This document shows positions 40,436 to 48,114 of a stretch of 64,000 nt of DNA, in pieces. The DNA is from Dyella sp. AtDHG13. Lineage in GTDB: Bacteria; Pseudomonadota; Gammaproteobacteria; Xanthomonadales; Rhodanobacteraceae. The translations under genes were made by a program, and so were the position numbers. The notes beneath the pieces are model-generated. The model did not search any database, had not been told where the DNA came from, and was given only the letters and a program-made list of their open reading frames with translations. The stretch spans positions 1 through 64,000 of the forward strand of contig NZ_QICJ01000011.1 of the NCBI RefSeq assembly GCF_003201105.1. Direction: 5' to 3'. How positions within the stretch are numbered: position 1 is the first letter of the stretch; every line of letters starts with the position of its first letter.

Positions 40436-40469
40436 GCGCCCGTTCAAGAACTCGCGTAAACGTTTGTGT

Positions 40470-40610
40470 CCCTCACCGTCGTTCCGGCGTAGGCCGGAAT
40501 CCAGTGACGTTATCGTGCGATTTTCGCGAGAACACCAAATGCCTAGACATCGTGCGATAACCGGTCTCTTCGCCACTGGATTCCGGCCTGCGCCGGAATG
40601 ACGGTGAGGG
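40470..40610. repeat. Composite palindromic element, copy B (141 bp)
   Basis: Same build as 1567-1708: CCCTCACCGTCGTTCCGGCG at the left, inverse at the right, and a related spacer sharing GCGATAACCGGT and CCAAATGC. It lies between the convergent kinase and regulator genes. Confidence 0.85.
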
Positions 40611-40664
40611 GAATGAACTTTGCGGAGACGCGGAGACTTTGAAAGCTCCGACCGCGCCAAAACC

Positions 40665-41390
40665 TCAAGAATCCCCCGCAAACAGGTAACCCTGACCACG
40701 CGAAGTAAGCAGCGGCAGCGGCTGGCCCGCGGCGTCCTGCGCCTTGCGGCGCAGGCGATGCACCATCATTTCCAGGCGGTGTGGATCGAACTCGTAGATG
40801 TCCGAGGTGAGCGCGCTGATGAGTTTTTCGCGCGATACCGGCTCGCCGCGCACGGCCATGAGCACGCGCAGGATGCAGCGCTCCGGCGCGGTCAACGGCA
40901 AGGCGTGCCCTGCGGGCGTCACCAGGCACCAGTCATCCGTATCCAGGCGCCAGCGCCCCAGTCCAGCCGATGGCGCCACCGGACCACCGGCGCCGGACGC
41001 ACCCGCGAGGCGACGCGCCACGCTGTGCAGCGTGGCGGCAAGCACTTCGATGTTCACCGGCTTGTTGAGAAACGCGTCGGCGCCGCGCGTAAGCGCCGTC
41101 ACGTGATCGTCCATGCCGGTGTTGCCGGTAAGCATGACGATGCCCAGCGTGGAGATTTCGCGCAGATGCTTCACCACGTTGAGGCCGCTTTCGTCCGGCA
41201 GGCCGATGTCGAGCACCACCATGTCGAAACGGCGGGTGAGCATGTGGCGGTACAGCTCCGCCGCCGATCCCGCACCCGTGATCTGGAAGCCGAAGTAGCG
41301 CAGGCCCGGAATGATGATGCCTTCGCGCAGCTGCGCATCGTCTTCCAGTACGCCGACATGCCATGCGCGGTCGAGCGTTCGGGCGGTCAT
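40665..41390 (-). CDS. OmpR-family response regulator
   Basis: Encodes 241 aa. Receiver domain: acidic pocket LEDD (residues 15-18), phospho-acceptor Asp61 in VVLDIGLPDESG, Thr in MLTGNTG and Lys in FLNKPV. The C-terminal winged helix has LTAPERCILRVLM, ISALTSDIYEFDPHRLEMMVHRLRRK and SRGQGYLF. It would bind DNA when phosphorylated. The start at 41390 has GGAG 8 bp upstream; upstream ATGs have no ribosome site. It converges with the kinase at 39014 and is divergent from the S53 protease gene, a plausible target together with the adhesins. Confidence 0.92.
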   Translation of the reverse strand: MTARTLDRAWHVGVLEDDAQLREGIIIPGLRYFGFQITGAGSAAELYRHMLTRRFDMVVLDIGLPDESGLNVVKHLREISTLGIVMLTGNTGMDDHVTALTRGADAFLNKPVNIEVLAATLHSVARRLAGASGAGGPVAPSAGLGRWRLDTDDWCLVTPAGHALPLTAPERCILRVLMAVRGEPVSREKLISALTSDIYEFDPHRLEMMVHRLRRKAQDAAGQPLPLLTSRGQGYLFAGDS

Positions 41391-41784
41391 TTTCGGGGCT
41401 CCATCGTTCATGCAGTACGGCGTCGGCAGGGCTGAGATTCTTCCAACACTCTGCGGTCGCGACATCCGTTCCGTCAACAGCGTTGCGCGATCTTTTTTCA
41501 TTTCGCTGCCTGGCGCACAAGGACTTGCGTGCGCGTGCGTGGGCTGCGTGAGCAAGTGTGAGGAACAGTGGGGGTAGGTGCGTGTGTTGTGCGGTGCGTC
41601 TGGTGAAAGCTGAGTTCAAGCCGTCGTCCGGCTGGCACGTCGCCGCTGCAGACCAGGGGATGTCTCGCGCAACGAGGCATGGGGAACTCGGGATCGTCGC
41701 TAGCTGACCGTGCCTGGTGAAGCGCCCGACCGGCGCGATTCGAATCCGGAGCCACGCCGGCTCCACGCATTCCGGGGAACCAAG
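41391..41784. other. Divergent spacer between response regulator and S53 protease genes
   Basis: 394 bp with no supported ORF. Bases 41523-41615 are strongly G/T-rich on the plus strand (for example GTGCGTGTGTTGTGCGGTGC). ATTCGAATCC at about 41747 recalls a tRNA T-loop but no tRNA folds around it. Confidence 0.55.
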
Positions 41785-44019
41785 ATGTCCAGCCGCATTC
41801 GCAACACCCACGCAAAATCCATTCTGCCGATGGCGCTTGCGCTGGCCTTCGGCCCGCTGGCGGCGCACGCGGCGACAGCCGACTGGGCGCCCACGCGCAG
41901 CCATGCCGCGTTGCTCAAGACCGTCACCACATCGCCGGCTGCCGCGGGCCGTGCGGCCGTGACGCGCACCAGCTACGCCATCAATCGCCACGGCCTGCCG
42001 CAGGTGCAGTCGGCGGTGACGCCGCTGGACAACACCAAGGCGCTGCATGTGGCGGTGAGCCTGAATCTGCGCAATGCCGAGCAGCTGCAGGCCTTCATCA
42101 AGAACGTGAACACACCAGGCAATCCGTCGTTCGGCAAGTTCCTCACGCCGGCGCAGTTCAAGGCCGCCTATGCGCCGACCGATGCGCAGGTACAGGCGGT
42201 GGTCGCGCATCTGCGCAAGTCGGGCTTTACGCAGGTATCGGTGTCGCCGAACAACCTGCTGGTGTTTGCCGACGGCAATGCGTCCGCGGCCTCCACCGCG
42301 TTCAACACCACCATGAAGACCTACGTCGACAACGGCAAGCAGCGCTTTGCCAACGACAGCGACGTGATGGTTCCGCAGGCGCTCGGCGGCATCGTGGGTT
42401 CGGTGATCGGACTGCAGAACATCGAGCACAGGCATCCGATGAACTTCCTCGGCAGGCCCGTGACGCAGACGGCCCAGGCCACCACGCAGGGCACGCCCGT
42501 CAACGTGACGCACACGCCCACCGAGTTCCCAACCATCTACAACGCCGGCAGCACGCCCACCGCGTTCAACACCACGGTGGGCATCGTGACCTGGGGCGAT
42601 CTCACGCAGACGCGGGAGGATCTCAACACCATGACCTCGGCCATGGCGATGGCGCCGGTCAACGTCAAGGTGGTGCCGGTCACACTGGGCAATCTCGGCG
42701 AAGTCGATTTCTCCGACGATCCGAACTCCGATACGGAATGGAACCTTGACTCCCAGTCCATCATCGGCACGTCGGGCGGCGTCAAGCAGCTCGTGTTCTA
42801 CACCGCGGCCAACGGCAAGTACGGCGCGGCGGATGAAGAGCTGACCGACGCGGGCATCACCGCGGCCTACAACCAGGCCGTGGTCGACAATCTCGCCAAG
42901 GTGATCAACGTGTCGCTGGGCGAGGACGAAACCATCGCCAACCAGACCGGCACGCAGGCCGCGGACGACGCCATCTTTGCCCAGGCCGTGGCGCAAGGTC
43001 AGACTTTCTCCGTCGCGTCCGGCGACCAGGGCGTGTACGTCACCACCAACGGCGAATTCGAGACCAACGCCGGCGGCCCGCTGGCGGGCTTCAATCCGGC
43101 TACGTATTCCGTGAGCGAGCCGGCCACCTCGCCCTACGTCATCGCCGTGGGCGGCACCGAACTCACCACCAATGGCGGTGCGTGGGCCGGCGAAACCACC
43201 TGGAACGACGGCGTGCAGGATGCCGGCGACGGCAACAACCGCATCTGGGCCAGCACCGGCGGCAAGAGCCTGTTCGAAACCGCGCCCGCATGGCAGGCGC
43301 AGCAGCTTGGCGCCTCGGTGCGCCAGGTGCCGGACATCGCCTTCGATGCATCCTCCTATACCGGCGCGCAGATTTTCATCGGCGGCCAGCGCTACACCGT
43401 CGGCGGCACCAGCCTCGCCTCGCCGATCTTCGTGGGCGTGTTCGCGCGCGTGCAGACGTATGCGAACAACAGCATCGGTTTCCCGGTCAGCCTGATGTAT
43501 CGCGATTTCCCCGGCAACGCCGCAGTGCTGCATGACGTCACCTCCGGCAACAACGGCGTGTCCTACCAGGGCAAGCAATACGGCTACAACGCCGCGGCCG
43601 GCTGGGACTTCACCACCGGCTACGGCTCGCTGGACATCGGCAAGTTCAACCAGCTCGCCTTCACCTGGGGCAATGGCAGTCCGGCAACCACCAATCCGCC
43701 GGTGACGCCGACCGCGCTGACCAATGGCGTCACCGTCTCGGCGCAGGGCCAGGCAGGCGCCAGCACGCAGTTCATGCTGGTGGTTCCGGGCGGCACGACG
43801 ACGCTGTCGTTCCGCACCGCAGGCGGCAGCGGCGACGTGTCGATGTACGTCAAGCGCGGAAGCGCCGCGAGCGCGAGCTCGTACGACTACATGTCCGCCC
43901 GCCCGAACAGCAACACGGAAAGCGTAGTCGTGCGCAATCCCACGGCGGGCGTCTACTACGTGACCCTGACCAGTCCCGGCGTGTTCACCGGCGTCGCCCT
44001 GCTCGGTTCCTACCAGTAA
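41785..44019 (+). CDS. Secreted S53 (sedolisin/kumamolisin) protease with PPC domain
   Basis: Encodes 744 aa. It has a signal peptide ending AAHAATA, a pro-kumamolisin activation domain (about residues 60-215, with FLTPAQFKAAYAPTDAQV), then the S53 catalytic domain with Glu318 and Asp322 (TEWNLDSQ), oxyanion Asp414 (ASGDQG) and Ser543 (GGTSLASPIF), and a calcium-site region HDVTSGNNG. The C-terminal PPC domain (GGSGDVSMYVK, RPNSNTESV, PTAGVYYV) mirrors that of the S8 protease. Sedolisins usually work at acid pH. The gene precedes TAA2 by 174 bp on the same strand. Confidence 0.94.
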   Translation: MSSRIRNTHAKSILPMALALAFGPLAAHAATADWAPTRSHAALLKTVTTSPAAAGRAAVTRTSYAINRHGLPQVQSAVTPLDNTKALHVAVSLNLRNAEQLQAFIKNVNTPGNPSFGKFLTPAQFKAAYAPTDAQVQAVVAHLRKSGFTQVSVSPNNLLVFADGNASAASTAFNTTMKTYVDNGKQRFANDSDVMVPQALGGIVGSVIGLQNIEHRHPMNFLGRPVTQTAQATTQGTPVNVTHTPTEFPTIYNAGSTPTAFNTTVGIVTWGDLTQTREDLNTMTSAMAMAPVNVKVVPVTLGNLGEVDFSDDPNSDTEWNLDSQSIIGTSGGVKQLVFYTAANGKYGAADEELTDAGITAAYNQAVVDNLAKVINVSLGEDETIANQTGTQAADDAIFAQAVAQGQTFSVASGDQGVYVTTNGEFETNAGGPLAGFNPATYSVSEPATSPYVIAVGGTELTTNGGAWAGETTWNDGVQDAGDGNNRIWASTGGKSLFETAPAWQAQQLGASVRQVPDIAFDASSYTGAQIFIGGQRYTVGGTSLASPIFVGVFARVQTYANNSIGFPVSLMYRDFPGNAAVLHDVTSGNNGVSYQGKQYGYNAAAGWDFTTGYGSLDIGKFNQLAFTWGNGSPATTNPPVTPTALTNGVTVSAQGQAGASTQFMLVVPGGTTTLSFRTAGGSGDVSMYVKRGSAASASSYDYMSARPNSNTESVVVRNPTAGVYYVTLTSPGVFTGVALLGSYQ

Positions 44020-44060
44020 GGCAGCGGCGCTTCGCGCAGGCACGCGCAGAAAGAGTTTCT

Positions 44061-44092
44061 CCGGCCTGCATCCCGGGAGAGAGGCAGGCCGG
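44061..44092. other. Hairpin between S53 protease and TAA2
   Basis: CCGGCCTGC and GCAGGCCGG form a perfect 9-bp stem with a 14-base loop. No T-run; possibly an attenuator or mRNA end. Confidence 0.4.
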
Positions 44093-44193
44093 TCATCCAT
44101 AAGAACCGGAATGGACGTCTATCCGTCCGAATGATCCGCATGCGCTGGATTCGGGGATCGACGCACGCCGGACGAAGATCATCGGGGAGCATC

Positions 44194-46767
44194 ATGAACA
44201 AGGTATACAGCAAGATCTGGAACAGGACGTTGGGCCGGCTGGTCGTGGCGAGCGAACTTGCCCGGCGTCCGGCGGGTGGCGCGCGGACGCTCGCGGTGGG
44301 TGTCGCGCTCGCGGCCCTCATGCTCGGCATGCCCGGAATCGCGGCCAGCCAGACCACGCAGGTGTCCAGCCCGGCCGACCCGTATTTCTCCGCCGACGGC
44401 GCCGGTGACGGCAGCGACTCGGCGCAATCGATGGGCAGCTACAGCGTGGCGGCCGGCGCCTATAGCGCCGCGATGGGCGTGCAGAGCATGGCCATGGGTT
44501 ATGCCAGCTATGCCAACGACGACTACGCTACCGCCGTGGGCGGAAGCGCGCTGGCATACGGCATCGGTTCGTCCGCCTTCGGCAACGGTGCGACGGCGGG
44601 CTTCTCGTTGGGCGGCAGCTTCAACTACGCCACGGCCATCGGCTTCAGCGCCAATGCCGGCAACTACTACGCCATCGCCTCGGGCGCCAACGCACAGGCC
44701 ACTGGCCTGAGCAGCGTGGCCATCGGCGGCTACGTGGTGGACTCCAGCGGCAACGTCAAGTCATTCGACAATTCGAACAACCCGGTGGCCGCCGTCGCCT
44801 CGGGCGACTATGCGATCGCCGTAGGCCCTGGCGCGCAAGCCATCGCCCATGGCGCCACGGCGCTTGGCGTGGGCGCGAAGGCAACGCAGCAGAACACGGT
44901 GGCTATCGGCAACAGCGCCAACGCGACAGGCACCGACTATGCGGTTGCCGTGGGCACGGCCGCGCAGGCGACAGGTGACGCTGCCGTCGCCATCGGCGCG
45001 CAGTCCAATGCCGCCGGCACCTACGCCACGGCCGTTGGCCTGCAGGCACAGGCGCTCGGTACCGGCGATACGGTGGTAGGCCTTGGCGCAGGCGCCAACG
45101 GCGACTATGCGGTGGTCAACGGCTTCGCCGCCGTCGCTACCGGCACGCAGGCCGTCGCTGTCGGCGCGGGTTCCTATGTCACGGCGGACAACGCCATCGC
45201 ACTCGGCGCCACCGCGCAGGTAAGCGCTGCGCAGGGCACGGCGCTGGGCACGGCGGCTTCGGTGACCGCCAGCAACGCCGTCGCGCTCGGCGCCGGTTCG
45301 CTGGCCGATCGCGCCAACGCGGTGTCGGTCGGCACGGCGGGCGGCGAGCGGCAGATCATCAACGTGGCCGCCGGCACGGCGAACACGGATGCGGTGAACG
45401 TCTCGCAGCTCAACCAGGCGATTGCCGGCGTGTCCGGCGGCGGCAATCCGTTGGCGGTGGCCTACGACGACAACACCAAGGCCGGCATCACGCTGGCCGG
45501 CAATGGCGGCACGCAGCTCCACAACGTTGCCAACGGGGTGGCGGCGATGGATGCGGTGAACATGAGCCAGCTCACCAACGCCACCAACAGCATGAACACT
45601 GCGCTGTCCAGCGCGACCAACGCCATCAACGGCACGCTGTCCTCGCTCAGCAGCAGCGTGTCCAATCTCAACAACGAGTACAACTCGCTCAGCCAGCAGA
45701 TCGCCTCACTGCCGTCCGGCGGTGGCGGCATGCCGACGACGTTCGCCGCCAGCGGCGCCGCTGCGGCCAGCGTCAACAACAGCAGCAATGCGGTGGCGAT
45801 CGGCAATGGAGCAGCGGTGGGCACGGCCGGCGACAACGGCACCGCGGTCGGTGGCGGCGCACTGGCGCACGGCCCCAACGACACCGCCTTTGGCGGCAAC
45901 GCCAAGGTGAACGCGGACGGCAGTACCGCCGTGGGCGCCAACAGCACCATCGCGGCAGCGGCGACCAATGCGGTGGCAGTGGGCGAGAGTGCCTCCGTCA
46001 CGGCGGCCTCGGGCACGGCCATCGGCCAGGGCGCGCAAGCCACCGCGACGAATGCGGTGGCGCTGGGCCAGGGCTCGGTGGCGGATCGCGCGAACACGGT
46101 TTCAGTGGGCAGCGTCGGCAACGAACGCCAGATCACCAACGTCGCCGCCGCCACGGCATCCACCGATGCGGTGAACCTCGCCCAGATGCAGGCGAGCATC
46201 AACAGCTCGGCGCAGGGCGCCGTCCGTTACGACACCAACAGCGATGGCAGCACCAACTACAGCAGCGTAACGCTGGGCAACGGCGGCGCAAACGGTACGG
46301 CCATCCACAACGTAGCGGCGGGCACAGCCGCCACCGACGCCGCCAACGTCGGCCAGGTCAGCGCGCAGGTCACGCAGGCGCTGCAGACGGCCAAGACCTA
46401 TACCGATGCCTCCGCGCAGCAGACGTTGAACTCTGCCAATGCGTACACCAACCAGGCGATTGCCAACTACGACGCCAACTCCGGCATCGGTGCGCTGCGG
46501 CAGCAGATGAACGACCAGTTCACCCAAATCAACAAGAAGATCAACGACCAGGGCGCGATGGGCGCGGCATCGACGCAGATGGCGATCAACGCCGCGGGCG
46601 CCACGGGCATCGGCCGCATCTCGGCGGGCGTGGGCTACCAGGGCGCGCGGTCGGCGCTTTCGGTGGGCTACGCCGCGCCGATCGGCACGGCGGCCCATAT
46701 CAGCGTGGGCGCCACCACCAGCGGATCGCAGACGTCGGTGGGCGCGGGCTTCGGCATCGACCTGTAA
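44194..46767 (+). CDS. Trimeric autotransporter adhesin TAA2 (YadA-like)
   Basis: Encodes 857 aa. ESPR start NKVYSKIWNRTLGRLVVASE with GGGGAG upstream, signal cleavage near GIAAS. Head repeats (YSVAAGAYSAAMGVQSMAMG and many NAVALG units) run to about residue 400, then neck motifs (GGERQIINVAAG, NERQITNVAAA), a second head block, stalk and a membrane anchor ending SVGAGFGIDL. It is a mosaic: one part matches TAA1 almost exactly and another (RYDTNSDGSTNYSSVTLGN) matches TAA3. It follows the S53 protease gene and ends at a strong terminator. Confidence 0.95.
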   Translation: MNKVYSKIWNRTLGRLVVASELARRPAGGARTLAVGVALAALMLGMPGIAASQTTQVSSPADPYFSADGAGDGSDSAQSMGSYSVAAGAYSAAMGVQSMAMGYASYANDDYATAVGGSALAYGIGSSAFGNGATAGFSLGGSFNYATAIGFSANAGNYYAIASGANAQATGLSSVAIGGYVVDSSGNVKSFDNSNNPVAAVASGDYAIAVGPGAQAIAHGATALGVGAKATQQNTVAIGNSANATGTDYAVAVGTAAQATGDAAVAIGAQSNAAGTYATAVGLQAQALGTGDTVVGLGAGANGDYAVVNGFAAVATGTQAVAVGAGSYVTADNAIALGATAQVSAAQGTALGTAASVTASNAVALGAGSLADRANAVSVGTAGGERQIINVAAGTANTDAVNVSQLNQAIAGVSGGGNPLAVAYDDNTKAGITLAGNGGTQLHNVANGVAAMDAVNMSQLTNATNSMNTALSSATNAINGTLSSLSSSVSNLNNEYNSLSQQIASLPSGGGGMPTTFAASGAAAASVNNSSNAVAIGNGAAVGTAGDNGTAVGGGALAHGPNDTAFGGNAKVNADGSTAVGANSTIAAAATNAVAVGESASVTAASGTAIGQGAQATATNAVALGQGSVADRANTVSVGSVGNERQITNVAAATASTDAVNLAQMQASINSSAQGAVRYDTNSDGSTNYSSVTLGNGGANGTAIHNVAAGTAATDAANVGQVSAQVTQALQTAKTYTDASAQQTLNSANAYTNQAIANYDANSGIGALRQQMNDQFTQINKKINDQGAMGAASTQMAINAAGATGIGRISAGVGYQGARSALSVGYAAPIGTAAHISVGATTSGSQTSVGAGFGIDL

Positions 46768-46811
46768 CGAGCACGCAGCGGCGATATACCCTGGTCGCCG
46801 CTTTTTCCGCA

Positions 46812-46841
46812 CCCCCGGCCTGCATGGCCGGGGGCTTTTTT
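46812..46841 (+). terminator. Intrinsic terminator of TAA2
   Basis: CCCCCGGCC-TGCAT-GGCCGGGGG followed by CTTTTTT. Confidence 0.9.
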
Positions 46842-46859
46842 GGACGGCCAAACCCCGGC

Positions 46860-47075
46860 TCACTGCATGCCGTAGCTGCCCAGCACGATGGGCATCTTTC
46901 CACCGAGGAATTCGACGCGCGACGGAACACCGGTGGCGTCATGGTGTTCGCGCGCCAGTCGACGCGCCAGCTGGATCGCCATCGCCGGACACAACTGGCT
47001 GCGCAGCATGCGCCGGCCCAGCGTGATGCACCACTGGCGGCCTTCGCGCTCGCAAACGGAATAGACGGATTTCAT
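46860..47075 (-). CDS. Small basic protein of unknown function (71 aa)
   Basis: Starts MKSVYSVCEREGRQWCITLG with GGAGGAAAG upstream, a strong ribosome site. It has three Cys, an Arg-rich middle (LARRLAREHH) and a C-terminus GGKMPIVLGSYGMQ. No signal peptide, no known domain; the compact form suggests a small cytoplasmic protein. It lies downstream of the BamE-OmpA gene on the same strand, with a structured element between. Confidence 0.65.
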   Translation of the reverse strand: MKSVYSVCEREGRQWCITLGRRMLRSQLCPAMAIQLARRLAREHHDATGVPSRVEFLGGKMPIVLGSYGMQ

Positions 47076-47147
47076 GATCGCTTTCCTCCTGCTCCATGGG
47101 CGCTGCGAATCACGCGGCGCCTGCCCTCTGCTCACTCGCGTGTTGAA

Positions 47148-47248
47148 CCTGTCGTAGTCGGCACCGTGACGGCGGTCGGCGCTAGGGGGTGGCGCCGTAG
47201 AGGGTCACCGGTTTCCATGTGATCCGCCACGGTGCCGACTGCGACAGG
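47148..47248. other. Nested inverted-repeat element, possible structured RNA
   Basis: Arms of 21 bases (47148-47168 and 47228-47248) pair with one non-Watson-Crick position. Inside are two further hairpins: CGGCGC/GCGCCG (47177-47197) and GGGTCAC/GTGATCC (47202-47225). The odd pairs are G-U if the plus strand is transcribed and A-C if the minus strand is, so a plus-strand RNA folds better. It begins 12 bp past the stop of the BamE-OmpA gene. There is no T-run. The function is unknown: sRNA, mRNA 3' structure or mobile palindrome. Confidence 0.6.
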
Positions 47249-47260
47249 CTCATCCACGCG

Positions 47261-48079
47261 TCACATCGATGCCTTGGCCGTACCTTTCAGTTCCACGCGG
47301 CGATTGGGTGCCAGGCAGGCGATCAGTCGATCGCGCCGCTTGTCGTTGCATTGCACGACCGGATCGGCATCGCCGCGTCCCGTCACGCGCATCGCCGCGG
47401 GTGACACGCCGTGCGTGGCGAGGTAGTCGCGCACGGCGCCGGCGCGCCGCTCCGACAGCGCCTGGTTGTAGCGCGCGCTTCCGATGCGGTCGGTGTAGCC
47501 GGTGATCATGATGTCCTGGATGCGGCTGGCTTCCTGCACGCGCGACAGCAGCTGATCGAGATTGGCCTTGCCTCGCGGCGTGAGCGTGGCGCTGTCGAAA
47601 CCGAACATCGCGTCGGACGACAAGGTGATCGCCATCATCGGCGCGGCGTTGGGCGCGGGTGCGACGGGCGCCGCTGGCGGCGCGAGCAGGTCCTTGCACG
47701 ACTCCGGTTTCCAGTAGTACGCCTGTGCGAGGTGGTTCTTGTCGAAAGCCACCTGGAACTGGCACTTGATCACGCCGCCGCCGGTTTCGCGGAAGGCGAA
47801 GATGTAGTTCCAGCGATGCACGCCGAACACGCCTTCGCTGAAGTGGGGCGCGCCAAGCAGGTCATACAGCTGGTGCTTGGTCATGCCGGGCGCGAGCTTG
47901 CGCAGGTTCTCCACGTTGACGAAGGCGCCTTCGGGCATGGTGGCGCGCGACGGGTCCGGGAAGTCCGGGCCTGCGTCCGCCGTCTGCGCGTGGCTGGTAG
48001 CGACCGCGCCGGCCATGGCCACGGTCGCCGCCACCAGCATGCACAGCAACCGCCTGGCGTGTGTGTTGTCGTTTCGCAT
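47261..48079 (-). CDS. BamE(SmpA)-OmpA fusion protein, probable TAA3 partner
   Basis: Encodes 272 aa: signal peptide (LLCMLVAATVAMAGAVATSHA), a BamE/SmpA-like domain (about residues 45-130: NVENLRKLAPGMTKHQLYDL, LGAPHF, WNYIFAF), a Pro/Ala linker, and a C-terminal OmpA domain (FGFDSATLTPRGKANLD, GYTDRIGSARYNQALSERRA, APNRRVELKG). It lacks a lipobox. The gene starts 35 bp after the TAA3 stop on the same strand, so it is very likely co-transcribed. By domain logic it could assist outer-membrane insertion or anchor the adhesin to murein (inference). Confidence 0.9.
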   Translation of the reverse strand: MRNDNTHARRLLCMLVAATVAMAGAVATSHAQTADAGPDFPDPSRATMPEGAFVNVENLRKLAPGMTKHQLYDLLGAPHFSEGVFGVHRWNYIFAFRETGGGVIKCQFQVAFDKNHLAQAYYWKPESCKDLLAPPAAPVAPAPNAAPMMAITLSSDAMFGFDSATLTPRGKANLDQLLSRVQEASRIQDIMITGYTDRIGSARYNQALSERRAGAVRDYLATHGVSPAAMRVTGRGDADPVVQCNDKRRDRLIACLAPNRRVELKGTAKASM

Positions 48080-48114
48080 GACGATTCCCCTTGATCGTTA
48101 TCCGACGTTCGCGC

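Noticed and set aside
41740..41765. ATTCGAATCC, resembling a tRNA T-loop
   Set aside because: No flanking T-stem, anticodon arm or acceptor stem can be drawn.
40933..44100. 1055-codon minus-strand frame across the response regulator and S53 genes
   Set aside because: It overlaps the S53 protease, whose catalytic motifs are intact; composition is typical of an antisense frame.
47148..47248. Nested inverted repeats read as an integron attC site
   Set aside because: No GTTRRRY/RYYYAAC core pair at the ends and no cassette or integrase context.
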